Shown here: positions 26,780-36,230 of the stretch, one piece after another
Position numbering within the stretch: position 1 is the stretch's first letter
How the letters are laid out: every line of letters begins with the position of its first letter
DNA from: Prochlorococcus sp. AG-418-M08
GTDB lineage: Bacteria > Cyanobacteriota > Cyanobacteriia > PCC-6307 > Cyanobiaceae
DNA: 64,000 nt
NCBI GenBank assembly: GCA_003213955.1
Contig: QCMG01000004.1
Span: forward strand, 1-64,000
Direction of reading: 5' to 3'
Made by a program: the position numbers and the translations under genes
Notes under the pieces: generated by a model
Database searches by the model: none
What the model saw: only the letters and a program-made list of their open reading frames with translations
What the model was told of the DNA's origin: nothing

Positions 26780-28768
26780 ATGCAATCAAGATCAAATTCA
26801 ACCATTAATAGATCTTCTATCAATTCATCAGGATCTAAAATTAATAGCCCTATTTTAAGGGTAATACCATTGGGTGGCTTACATGAAATAGGAAAAAATA
26901 CTTGTGTATTTGAATTTGGAGATGAATTAATGCTAGTTGATGCTGGACTAGCCTTCCCTTCAGATGGCATGCATGGTGTAAATGTTGTCATGCCAGATAC
27001 AACTTTTTTAAAAGAAAATCAAAGAAGAATTAAAGGAATGATAGTAACTCATGGACATGAGGATCACATCGGAGGTATTTCTCATCACCTGAAGCATTTT
27101 AATATTCCGATTATTTATGGCCCAAGACTAGCAATGTCAATGTTGAGAGGGAAAATGGAGGAAGCAGGGGTATCTGATAGAACGACGATACAAACAGTAA
27201 ATCCAAGAGATGTTGTAAAAGTTGGACAGCATTTTTCAGTTGAATTTATCCGTAATACTCATTCTATTTGCGATAGTTTTTCTTTAGCAGTTACAACACC
27301 TGTCGGTACAATTATATTTACTGGTGATTTCAAGTTTGATCATATGCCAGTAGATGGAGAACAATTTGATATTGAAAGAATGGTGCATTACGGCGAGAAA
27401 GGTGTTTTATGCATGTTTAGTGATTCTACTAATGCTGAAGTTCCAGGCTTTTGTCCCTCTGAAAAAACTATTTATCCTTCTTTAGAAAAACATATTGCTG
27501 AGGCAAAAGAACGAGTTATACTTACGACCTTTGCTAGCTCTGTTCATCGAGTGACAATGATTTTAGAGCTTGCCATGAAACATGGAAGAAAAGTTGGTTT
27601 GTTGGGTAGATCGATGATAAATGTTATTGCTAAAGCTAGAGATATTGGTTATATGAAATGCCCAGATGATTTGTTTGTACCTATTAAACAAATCAGAGAT
27701 TTACCCGATAGAGAAACTTTATTGTTGATGACTGGTAGTCAAGGGGAACCTTTAGCTGCTTTAAGTAGAATTTCCCGAGGTGAGCATCAACATGTTCGTC
27801 TTAAAACTACTGATACTGTAATATTTTCTGCAAGTCCAATCCCTGGAAATACCATTGGGGTGGTCAATACAATAGATAGACTGATGAAAATGGGAGCGAA
27901 GGTAGTTTATGGAAAAGGTGAAAATATTCATGTTTCTGGTCATGGTTTCCAGGAAGATCAAAAATTGATGTTGGCATTAGCTAAACCGAAGTTTTTTGTT
28001 CCTGTTCACGGAGAACATAGAATGCTTGTTTGTCATAGCAGAAGTGCTCAAACAATGGGAGTTCCAAAAGACAATATTTTAATTATTGAAAACGGAGATG
28101 TCGTTGAATTAACTCCTGATTCTATTAATAAGGGAGATCCTGTAAAAGCTGGAGTAGAATTACTAGATAATTCTAGAAATGGAATTGTCGATGCTCGAGT
28201 TTTAAAGGAAAGGCAGCAATTAGCGGATGATGGTGTCGTAACTGTTTTAGCGCCTATTAGTACGGATGGAAAAATGGTTGCTCCACCAAGAGTAAATTTA
28301 AGAGGTGTTGTTACAACTGCAGAACCTAGAAAAATGTCTATGTGGACTGAACGAGAAATTAGTTGGGTTTTAGAAAATAGATGGAAGCAGTTATCAAGGC
28401 AAACTGGTCCTAATAATTTCGAGGTAGACTGGATTGGTGTTCAAAGAGAAATTGAAAATGGTTTAAGTAGAAGAATGAGAAGAGAGTTACAAGTTGAGCC
28501 TTTAATTCTTTGTTTAGTCCAGCCAGCACCAAGTGGCACTCGTGCGTATATTCCAAAGATTACTGAAGATCAAAAAAATCACAATGGTAATAGAAATAAC
28601 CAAAATTTCCAAAAAAGAAATAATCATAATCCTAATAACTCAAATAATCCTAATAAACTAAATCCTCAAAACAACTCTAAATCTTCAAAAGAATCATTAG
28701 TTAATTCTGAAAAAGAAGAATCTTTTGAGGGTAGGACTAGAAGAAGAAGATCAGCAGTAACCTCTTAG
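26780..28768 (+). CDS. rnj: Ribonuclease J
   Basis: RNase J is a metallo-beta-lactamase/beta-CASP nuclease with endo- and 5'-3' exonuclease activity. The metal motif HGHEDHIGG (H91, H93, D95, H96) is intact. TGDFKFDH, the beta-CASP motifs (SDSTNAE, TGSQGEP) and VPVHGEHRML follow. Residues of about 598-645 form an Asn-rich low-complexity linker, after which the chain ends in GRTRRRRSAVTS. That tail resembles the arginine peptide of cyanobacterial RNase E (see findings). The stop overlaps the convergent tilS gene by 4 bases. Confidence 0.97.
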   Translation: MQSRSNSTINRSSINSSGSKINSPILRVIPLGGLHEIGKNTCVFEFGDELMLVDAGLAFPSDGMHGVNVVMPDTTFLKENQRRIKGMIVTHGHEDHIGGISHHLKHFNIPIIYGPRLAMSMLRGKMEEAGVSDRTTIQTVNPRDVVKVGQHFSVEFIRNTHSICDSFSLAVTTPVGTIIFTGDFKFDHMPVDGEQFDIERMVHYGEKGVLCMFSDSTNAEVPGFCPSEKTIYPSLEKHIAEAKERVILTTFASSVHRVTMILELAMKHGRKVGLLGRSMINVIAKARDIGYMKCPDDLFVPIKQIRDLPDRETLLLMTGSQGEPLAALSRISRGEHQHVRLKTTDTVIFSASPIPGNTIGVVNTIDRLMKMGAKVVYGKGENIHVSGHGFQEDQKLMLALAKPKFFVPVHGEHRMLVCHSRSAQTMGVPKDNILIIENGDVVELTPDSINKGDPVKAGVELLDNSRNGIVDARVLKERQQLADDGVVTVLAPISTDGKMVAPPRVNLRGVVTTAEPRKMSMWTEREISWVLENRWKQLSRQTGPNNFEVDWIGVQREIENGLSRRMRRELQVEPLILCLVQPAPSGTRAYIPKITEDQKNHNGNRNNQNFQKRNNHNPNNSNNPNKLNPQNNSKSSKESLVNSEKEESFEGRTRRRRSAVTS

Positions 28769-29775
28769 TATTTTACAAGATTTATATAATCTTTATTCCA
28801 AATAATATTAAATCTCTCGGGTAAGTTTATTTGGCCTCTATCTTTTTCAAAAATAGAGGAGGCTAAATCGTTGAGATTGTTTGAATTTAGTTGTTTAGTA
28901 CAATTTTGTTTCAAGAAAATATTTAAAATAGTACATCTAGCTTCAATGCATAAGCTATTTATTAATTCTCTATTTACCCCATTTGCATCTTTACAAGATA
29001 AGTATGCAAGTTTACCTAAATCCTGTTGTTCTTCATTATACTTACTCATTTTTTCAGCAAAACTGTTTATTCTTTTGGAATAATTAGGATACATAGTTTC
29101 AAAGGTTGGGATAATTTTTTTCCTAATTAAATTTCTTTTTATTTTTAGATCGCAATTAGATGGGTCTTCCCAAATGGGAATGTTCATCAAGTCACAAATT
29201 GTCTTAGTATCTTCTCTACTAAATATTAATAATGGTCTTATTAAAAAAATATTATTTTTAAGTAATCTTTTTTTGTCGATATAGCTTAGTCCTGCATAAT
29301 TGCTTCCTCTAGCCAAATTTAGTAAAAAAGTTTCTGCATTATCTGTACTGGTATGACCTGTTATCAAGTATATCTCAATATTTTTTTTGTTTTCAGTTAA
29401 TAATTGATTTGCTCTTTCACTTAATTTTTTATATCTCCAATCTCGCGCTTTTTCTTCTGAAGAAATTGTTTTTTTATTAGCTTGATCACAAAAAAATGAG
29501 ATATTTTTTTTATCACAGTATTTTTTTAATTCAAGTGCATATTTCTTAGATTTTTCATGCCATTGATGATCTCCATGCCAAACATGTACATGCCAATTAT
29601 GCTGAGTTTTCATATCATTTATTAGCTGTAATAAAGCCATTGAATCTTGTCCGCCGGAAACCGCTATCAATAGATTTGCTCCATGAGGAATTAATCTTTT
29701 GTTGCTTAATAATTCCTTATGCAGCATATGATGCCAGGAGGTCCAGTTTTTTTTCGTTAAATTTTTATGAGACAT
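28765..29775 (-). CDS. tilS: tRNA(Ile)-lysidine synthase
   Basis: TilS converts C34 of the tRNA-Ile CAU anticodon to lysidine so that it reads AUA. The PP-loop ATP motif is AVSGGQDSMALL (SGGQDS, 40-45), followed by HWHVHVWHGDHQ, TGHTSTDNAETFLLNLARGSNYAGL and NIPIWEDPSN, all family-typical. The length (336) is the short cyanobacterial form. It converges on rnj with a 4-base overlap and is divergent from ycf23. Confidence 0.95.
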   Translation of the reverse strand: MSHKNLTKKNWTSWHHMLHKELLSNKRLIPHGANLLIAVSGGQDSMALLQLINDMKTQHNWHVHVWHGDHQWHEKSKKYALELKKYCDKKNISFFCDQANKKTISSEEKARDWRYKKLSERANQLLTENKKNIEIYLITGHTSTDNAETFLLNLARGSNYAGLSYIDKKRLLKNNIFLIRPLLIFSREDTKTICDLMNIPIWEDPSNCDLKIKRNLIRKKIIPTFETMYPNYSKRINSFAEKMSKYNEEQQDLGKLAYLSCKDANGVNRELINSLCIEARCTILNIFLKQNCTKQLNSNNLNDLASSIFEKDRGQINLPERFNIIWNKDYINLVKY

Positions 29776-29827
29776 ATTGTTTAACTCAAATAATATTTTT
29801 AAAAAAATTCACTGTTTTAATAAAACA

Positions 29828-30637
29828 ATGTCACAATCAGGTAATAAATTCATCAAGTCAATGAGTCTGATTAATCTTTTGCCACAAAAAATTCAAGAAG
29901 AGTTAAGCCATAAAACTTTACTCAAAGTTATTTCAGGATTAAATAATTTTAAGCCTCAATCGGTTAAAAAAATTTCGGAAGCAGCTTTTTTAGGTGGCGC
30001 TGATTTGATTGATATAGCATGTAAACCTGAATTGGTTGAATCGGCTATTGAAATATCATCATTACCAATTTGTGTAAGTTCAGTCAATCCTAAATCATTT
30101 ATAAACTCAGTAAAGGCAGGCGCTTCTCTTATTGAAATAGGAAACTATGATAGTTTTTATGAACAAGGAATTACTTTCTCGGAGGAAAAAATTTTAAATC
30201 TTACAAAAGAAACTAAAGATATTTTACCTAATATTCCTCTATCAGTTACAGTTCCTCATACTATTACACTAGATAGGCAGGTTGATCTTGCCGTGAAATT
30301 AGTTTTTCAAGGGGCTGACATTATACAAACTGAAGGAGGCAAAAGTTCTAATCCATATAATTCAGGTATACAAGGATTATTTGAAAAGTCAGTACCTACA
30401 TTGGCAGCTACTTTTGCGATATATAAAGAATTTAGGAAACAGTCTATTCATATTCCAATTATGAGTGCTTCAGGTTTAAGCGATGTCACATGTCCCTTAG
30501 CGATATCATGCGGAGCTTCTGCAGTTGGAGTTGGATCTGTAGTTAATAAATTAGATGATTTAGTATCAATGATTGCTGTTGTTAGAGGTTTAAAAGAATC
30601 TTTAGAAAATTCAATAATTAAAGAAAAAATTTCCTAA
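29828..30637 (+). CDS. ycf23: Ycf23 / DUF561 family protein
   Basis: This is a TIM-barrel-like protein of the plastid and cyanobacterial Ycf23 family, recognised by LLKVISGLNNF, GGADLIDIACKPELV, VSSVNPKSFINSVKAGASLIEIGNYDSFYEQGI and GADIIQTEGGKSSNP. The molecular function is not firmly known. I place the start at ATG 29828 (269 residues); the frame extends to a TTG at 29777, and an ATG at 29861 is also plausible. It is divergent from tilS and 28 bases upstream of uvrB. Confidence 0.88.
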   Translation: MSQSGNKFIKSMSLINLLPQKIQEELSHKTLLKVISGLNNFKPQSVKKISEAAFLGGADLIDIACKPELVESAIEISSLPICVSSVNPKSFINSVKAGASLIEIGNYDSFYEQGITFSEEKILNLTKETKDILPNIPLSVTVPHTITLDRQVDLAVKLVFQGADIIQTEGGKSSNPYNSGIQGLFEKSVPTLAATFAIYKEFRKQSIHIPIMSASGLSDVTCPLAISCGASAVGVGSVVNKLDDLVSMIAVVRGLKESLENSIIKEKIS

Positions 30638-30665
30638 TATATTAAAAGATTAAGTTATCAGCTGG

Positions 30666-32705
30666 ATGAATAACTATAAGCTTCAAGCACCATATGAACC
30701 TAATGGTGATCAGCCTGAAGCTATTAAAAAATTAGTTAATGGGGTTAATAGCGGTAAAGAGTTTCAAACGCTTTTGGGAGCAACTGGGACAGGGAAAACT
30801 TTCACTATTGCAAATGTTATACAACAAACTGGTAGGCCAGCTCTTGTTTTGGCTCATAATAAAACTTTAGCTGCTCAATTATGTAATGAATTAAGAGAGT
30901 TCTTTCCTAAAAATGCAGTTGAATATTTTATTTCGTACTATGATTACTATCAACCTGAGGCTTATGTCCCAGTAAGCGATACTTACATAGCAAAAACTGC
31001 ATCAATTAATGAAGAGATTGATATGCTTAGGCATTCGGCTACTCGATCATTATTTGAAAGGAAAGATGTAATAGTTGTTGCATCAATAAGTTGTATTTAT
31101 GGCCTTGGAATACCAAGTGAATATCTAAAGGCTGCTGTTAAATTTGTAGTAGGAGAATCAATAAATTTACGTTCTTCTTTAAGAGCATTAGTTGATAATC
31201 AATATACAAGGAATGATGTAGAAATCACTAGAGGCAGATTTAGGATTAAAGGGGATGTATTAGAAATTGGTCCAGCTTATGAAGATAGATTGATAAGAAT
31301 TGAGTTATTTGGAGATGAAATAGAAGCTATTAGATTTGTTGATCCATTAACTGGAGAGATTCTTGAAAGTCTTGATCAAGTTAGTGTTTATCCTGCTAAG
31401 CATTTTGTTACTCCAAAAGAGAGACTAGAGGCTGCTATTAGTGCTATAAAAAGTGAATTAAAAGAACAATTAGATAAATTTGCTTATGAAGGGAAGTTGT
31501 TGGAGGCTCAACGTTTAGAACAGCGTACAAAATATGATTTAGAAATGCTTAGAGAAGTAGGTTATTGCAATGGTGTTGAAAATTACGCTCGTCATTTGGC
31601 TGGTAGAGAGGCAGGGACTCCTCCAGAATGCTTGATAGATTATTTTCCAGAGGACTGGTTGTTGGTCGTTGATGAAAGTCATGTAACATGTCCACAATTG
31701 CATGCAATGTATAACGGAGATCAAGCAAGAAAAAAGGTATTAATAGATCACGGTTTTCGGTTGCCAAGTGCTGCAGATAACAGGCCTTTAAAGTGTGAGG
31801 AATTTTGGGAAAAATCAAAACAAACATTGTTTATTAGTGCAACTCCCGGTCAATGGGAGCTGGATCAATGCCAAGGCCAGTTTATTGAACAAGTTATAAG
31901 ACCAACTGGTGTTTTAGATCCAATTATTGATGTAAGACCTAGTGACGGTCAAATAGATGATCTTTTATCGGAAATAAAAGTTAGAGCTAACAAAAAACAG
32001 AGAGTACTCGTTACTACTCTTACAAAAAGGATGGCAGAAGATCTTACAGATTTTTTGTCGGATAATAAAGTTAGGGTGAGGTATTTGCATTCTGAAATTC
32101 ATTCAATCGAAAGGATAGAAATCATACAAGATCTCAGGTTGGGTGAATATGATGTATTAGTTGGAGTAAATTTGCTGAGGGAAGGACTTGATCTACCTGA
32201 AGTTTCCTTAGTTGCAATTTTAGATGCTGATAAAGAAGGCTTTCTCAGAGCAGAACGTTCGTTAATTCAAACTATTGGGAGAGCTGCAAGACATGTTGAA
32301 GGAGTCGCTTTACTTTATGCAGATAATTTCACTCAATCGATGAAAAAAGCGATATCTGAAACTGATAGAAGAAGAACTATTCAAAAAAAATACAATCAAA
32401 TCAATGGTATTACTCCGAGACCTGCAGGTAAGAAAATAGAAAATTCAATATTATCATTTTTAGAATTATCCAGAAAATTAGATAGCGGAGGATTATCCAA
32501 AGATCTTATAAATATTGTTAATAATAAAACAGACGAGATTTTAAATTCTAAAGATAATCAGTGTTTACTTGAAGAAATGCCTGATTTAATTGAAAAGTTA
32601 GAAAATAAGATGAAAGATGCTGCAAAAGAACTGAATTTTGAAGAGGCAGCAAATCTTAGAGATAGAATTAAGAAACTTAGGCAAAAATTATCTAGAAATG
32701 GTTAA
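30666..32705 (+). CDS. uvrB: Excinuclease ABC subunit B
   Basis: UvrB is the damage-verifying helicase-like component of nucleotide excision repair. Walker A is GATGTGKT (38-45). The beta-hairpin that probes the duplex is [12 protein letters not shown], and motif VI is QTIGRAARH. The C-terminal UVR motif for UvrC contact (about 640-676, [20 protein letters not shown]) is complete. At 679 residues it has full length. It converges on lysC with a 4-base gap. Confidence 0.98.
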   Translation: MNNYKLQAPYEPNGDQPEAIKKLVNGVNSGKEFQTLLGATGTGKTFTIANVIQQTGRPALVLAHNKTLAAQLCNELREFFPKNAVEYFISYYDYYQPEAYVPVSDTYIAKTASINEEIDMLRHSATRSLFERKDVIVVASISCIYGLGIPSEYLKAAVKFVVGESINLRSSLRALVDNQYTRNDVEITRGRFRIKGDVLEIGPAYEDRLIRIELFGDEIEAIRFVDPLTGEILESLDQVSVYPAKHFVTPKERLEAAISAIKSELKEQLDKFAYEGKLLEAQRLEQRTKYDLEMLREVGYCNGVENYARHLAGREAGTPPECLIDYFPEDWLLVVDESHVTCPQLHAMYNGDQARKKVLIDHGFRLPSAADNRPLKCEEFWEKSKQTLFISATPGQWELDQCQGQFIEQVIRPTGVLDPIIDVRPSDGQIDDLLSEIKVRANKKQRVLVTTLTKRMAEDLTDFLSDNKVRVRYLHSEIHSIERIEIIQDLRLGEYDVLVGVNLLREGLDLPEVSLVAILDADKEGFLRAERSLIQTIGRAARHVEGVALLYADNFTQSMKKAISETDRRRTIQKKYNQINGITPRPAGKKIENSILSFLELSRKLDSGGLSKDLINIVNNKTDEILNSKDNQCLLEEMPDLIEKLENKMKDAAKELNFEEAANLRDRIKKLRQKLSRNG

Positions 32706-32709
32706 TTAA

Positions 32710-34470
32710 TTATTTATCTAATTCGAAATAAGAATGAATAGCATTTACTGCTTGATCGCAATCTTTTTCTAAGACGATGCAAGAAGTTCTTATCTCGCTT
32801 GTAGCGATCATCTCAATATTAATATTTTTATTTGCAAGAGCCCTAAATATTTTCCCAGCTGTTCCAACTTTAAATGCCATTCCAGCCCCAACTGTGCTTA
32901 CTTTGGCTATCGCAGGTCCATCTTCAATAAATGATCCTGGTAATTTTTTTGTTAAAGAGTGAAAAATTTTATTAGCTTTTTCTCTATCTTGTTTGTTCAT
33001 GGTAAAACTTATGTCCTTGGTTTTGAAAGATGTTAACCTCTCAGATTGAACAATAGTGTCAAAAATTAAATTACTCTCTGCTAAAGATAAACATATTGAA
33101 GCTGCTACTCCAGGTTTATCAGGAAGGTTTCGGAAACTAACTTGAACTTGATTTTTATCTAATGCAATACCTCTTACCTCAGGCAGATCCTCTTTCTCAA
33201 ATATTGGATTAATAAAAATTTGTTTATCAGATAATTTAAATTTTTCACTTATACATCTAATAGCTTTTGGAATATTGTATATTTCAACGACGCAGCTGAC
33301 TTTGATCTCGCTGGTGGCTATTAATCTTACATTTATGTTTGCTTGCGATAAAGTTTCAAACAAATCAGCGGAAACACTTGGTCTTCCCATTATTCCAGCT
33401 CCTTGAATACTTATTTTTGTCATATTTGTTTTGAAATTATATTCTCCACCTAATTGATCGGTTATTAATTTACATTGCTCAATTGTTTTCGTTAACTCAA
33501 ACTCATTAACTGTAAATGCAATATCATTACTATTCCCATGATTAGTAGCTTGGATTATTAAATCAACATTAATGTTTGCTTTAGATAAAAATTCAAATAT
33601 TTGAGCTGCAATTCCAGGTCTATCGGGTAGGCTAGAAATACTAAAAATTGTTTGATTTTCTAATATTTCCAGACTATTTACAGTTTTTGTTAATTCTAAT
33701 CCCCCTCTTTTGAGAGGTAATGGTTTTATAGTGCTATGTAAAAGAGTCCCATTTGAGAGGGTTTGACTTGATTTTACATACAATTTAATTCCATAATTAC
33801 GAGCAATTTCTACAGCTCTTGGATGAAGTACTGATGCTCCAACACTTGCAAGTTCTAGCATCTCCTCACAAGTAATAAGATCTAACAATTTTGCATTCGG
33901 TACTATTCTTGGATCTGTGGTAAGAACTCCTGGAACATCTGTATATATCTCGCAAGTTTCTGCTCCTAATGCTGTGGAAAGGGCTACTGCTGAAGTATCT
34001 GAACCTCCTCTTCCTAAAGTTGTTATTTCCATCGATCCAGTATGACTAAGAGTTGAACCTTGAAAACCTGCAATTACTACTACATAACCTTGATCAATAT
34101 AGTTTTGTATACGTTCAGTTTTGATATCTAGAATTCTTGCTTTTCCATGAATTGATTCAGTAACAATTCCAACTTGGCTACCTGTCATAGATATTGCAGG
34201 GATTCCGTATTCATTTAGTGACATTGAGAGAAGTGCAATAGTTACTTGCTCACCTGTGGAGAGAAGCATATCTAATTCTCTACTATTTGGATTTTTGCTG
34301 ATTGATTGTGCTAACTGATTTAAATGATCTGTTGAATTTCCCATTGCAGATACAACTACAACGATTTCATTTCCAGCCTCTTTACTTTGTCCAATACTTT
34401 GAGCAATAGCCTTAATTTTTTGAATATCTCCAACAGATGTGCCGCCAAATTTTTTGATTAATAAAGCCAT
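32710..34470 (-). CDS. lysC: Aspartate kinase with duplicated ACT-domain regulatory region
   Basis: LysC phosphorylates aspartate, the first step towards lysine, threonine and methionine. The kinase domain begins with KKFGGTSVGD (K7) and contains TTLGRGGSDTSAVALS. The region from about 265 to 586 contains a two-fold repeat of ACT-domain pairs, visible as repeated NLPDKPG/SLPDRPG and NINVRLIATSEI/NINIEMIATSEI segments. This four-ACT form is typical of cyanobacteria and implies feedback control by end products. It is 39 bases downstream of holA on the same strand. Confidence 0.97.
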   Translation of the reverse strand: MALLIKKFGGTSVGDIQKIKAIAQSIGQSKEAGNEIVVVVSAMGNSTDHLNQLAQSISKNPNSRELDMLLSTGEQVTIALLSMSLNEYGIPAISMTGSQVGIVTESIHGKARILDIKTERIQNYIDQGYVVVIAGFQGSTLSHTGSMEITTLGRGGSDTSAVALSTALGAETCEIYTDVPGVLTTDPRIVPNAKLLDLITCEEMLELASVGASVLHPRAVEIARNYGIKLYVKSSQTLSNGTLLHSTIKPLPLKRGGLELTKTVNSLEILENQTIFSISSLPDRPGIAAQIFEFLSKANINVDLIIQATNHGNSNDIAFTVNEFELTKTIEQCKLITDQLGGEYNFKTNMTKISIQGAGIMGRPSVSADLFETLSQANINVRLIATSEIKVSCVVEIYNIPKAIRCISEKFKLSDKQIFINPIFEKEDLPEVRGIALDKNQVQVSFRNLPDKPGVAASICLSLAESNLIFDTIVQSERLTSFKTKDISFTMNKQDREKANKIFHSLTKKLPGSFIEDGPAIAKVSTVGAGMAFKVGTAGKIFRALANKNINIEMIATSEIRTSCIVLEKDCDQAVNAIHSYFELDK

Positions 34471-34509
34471 ATTTAAATCATAATATAAATTATCAAACTT
34501 AATATTTGA

Positions 34510-35511
34510 TTAACTTAAGTTAACGAGATTCTCTGTAAAAACATTAATAGGATTATTGCCTTTTTTTAGTGAAGATTCAATATCTAATAAATTACTCATC
34601 AACTTGATTAAGAAATCTGAGGATGTATTTTTTACTTTTTTACGGATAAAAAATATTCTTTTAGGGTTAGAAATATTTGCAATTTTGCATATTTTTCCTA
34701 AATCTTGCTCACCAGATTTATCCACTAATTTTACTATGGTATGCATTCTGATTTGACTAATTAATCCAGCATTAAGCCTTAAAGAAGGCTCTCCTTTTTT
34801 TAATAAATAATGGATTTCTATAAGACTCTCATTAATATTACCTTGTAATAGGTAATCAATTACCTTAAAGATATTTGACTGATGATCATTAAATATTTTT
34901 TTTACATCTTCGCTTTTTAGAATAAGTTCTTTATTTTCATAATTATTAGATGCAGATAGATATAATTTAGCCTTAGCTAATTCGCTCATTAAGTTAAAAC
35001 TTTCATTTTCTATTGAATCAAGAATTAATTCAGCAGCCCCTATACCAAGATTAATATTCATTGAATTTGCTATTTTTTCTAAGTATCGTTTTTGACCTTC
35101 ATAATCCCAGATATCTGGCAATGAAAAGGACGTTTCAATTGCTAAATTTTTTTTAATTAAATTTTGAATAAATTTTGTACTCTTGAGTCTTGTGTCTGGT
35201 TTTTTAGTGTTTTGCAAAATAAAAAAAGTATTACTCGGAATATTTTGATAAATCTTTTTAAATTTCATTATTATTTCCTCATTTTTATTGGTGAATATTG
35301 GGTTATTTTTTAATACAACGACTCTTGATCCATCCCCGAGAGGAGGCGTAAGTATTTCATCAAATGCTTGATTGATTTGATTATCTTCATTTCCATCTAA
35401 AAAGCTAACATTTATTTCCCTCCATGTTTTGGATACTTTTTGATCAATTATTTCTTGAATAAACTTGTTACATGCAATTAAATCATTTCCCCATATTATT
35501 TGTATTGGCAT
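34510..35511 (-). CDS. holA: DNA polymerase III delta subunit
   Basis: Delta opens the sliding clamp in the clamp loader. The 333-residue protein starts PIQIIWGNDLIACNKFI, has the clamp-contacting region FLDGNEDNQINQAFDEILTPPLGDGSRVVVLKNNPIF, and ends in the helical collar domain (LLKKGEPSLRLNAGLISQIR). These features match cyanobacterial HolA; sequence conservation is generally low in this family. It precedes lysC and is divergent from cobH by 63 bases. Confidence 0.9.
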   Translation of the reverse strand: MPIQIIWGNDLIACNKFIQEIIDQKVSKTWREINVSFLDGNEDNQINQAFDEILTPPLGDGSRVVVLKNNPIFTNKNEEIIMKFKKIYQNIPSNTFFILQNTKKPDTRLKSTKFIQNLIKKNLAIETSFSLPDIWDYEGQKRYLEKIANSMNINLGIGAAELILDSIENESFNLMSELAKAKLYLSASNNYENKELILKSEDVKKIFNDHQSNIFKVIDYLLQGNINESLIEIHYLLKKGEPSLRLNAGLISQIRMHTIVKLVDKSGEQDLGKICKIANISNPKRIFFIRKKVKNTSSDFLIKLMSNLLDIESSLKKGNNPINVFTENLVNLS

Positions 35512-35574
35512 ATTTGCTAAAAAAGAGGCTTATTATAATTATGCTTACTTTCAAGATAAGATAGAGTAATTTTA

Positions 35575-36198
35575 ATGATAAAAGATCATCCTATTTTTTT
35601 AGAAAGTATTAGATTTATAAGATCTAATTTGATAAAAAATAATTTTAATTACTTAGAAAATAGAGTTTTAGAAAGATTAGTTCACACCTCAGGTGATTTT
35701 AATATTCAGAAACTATTGGAATTTAGTGAAGGAGCTTGTGAAAAAGCTATAAAATCTTTAAAGGAAGGCGCCCCTATATTGACTGATACTGATATGGCTG
35801 CTGCAGCCATTAAATCTATGGCAAAAAATACAAGCGGAAACTCAGTACTATCAGCGAAAAAATGGTTTAATGATAAAGATTTATTAGGATTGACTAAAAC
35901 TGCTTACGGTATAGAAAAAGGCTGGATTGAATTATCTGGTAAGAATTTTGGAGTAAAATCACCAATAGTTGTCATAGGAAGTTCTCCAACAGCATTAATT
36001 AATTTATTGGAGATTCTAAAGAATTCAAAACATATTCCTAGTTTAATTATTGGAATGCCAGTAGGTTTTATTGGTGTTCGTCAAAGTAAAGAAAAATTGC
36101 TCAATACTAATTATCCAAGGATTGTTGTTAACTCATCTAGAGGAGGAGCTGCAATGGCGGCCGCAGCCGTTAACGCCTTATTAAGAGAGACTATTTAA
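35575..36198 (+). CDS. cobH: Precorrin-8X methylmutase (CobH/CbiC)
   Basis: This enzyme moves the C-11 methyl to C-12 to form hydrogenobyrinate or cobyrinate in cobalamin synthesis. Recognised motifs are LVHTSGDFN with the catalytic histidine (H37), LKEGAPILTDTDMAAAAI, VIGSSPTAL and VIGMPVGFIGVRQSKE. The length (207) is normal. It is a plus-strand singleton between holA and mutS with no other cobalamin gene nearby. I see no cobalamin riboswitch in the 63-base upstream spacer, which is too short for one. Confidence 0.96.
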   Translation: MIKDHPIFLESIRFIRSNLIKNNFNYLENRVLERLVHTSGDFNIQKLLEFSEGACEKAIKSLKEGAPILTDTDMAAAAIKSMAKNTSGNSVLSAKKWFNDKDLLGLTKTAYGIEKGWIELSGKNFGVKSPIVVIGSSPTALINLLEILKNSKHIPSLIIGMPVGFIGVRQSKEKLLNTNYPRIVVNSSRGGAAMAAAAVNALLRETI

Positions 36199-36230
36199 AA
36201 GAATTTTTCATATAACTTTTTCAAATTTTT

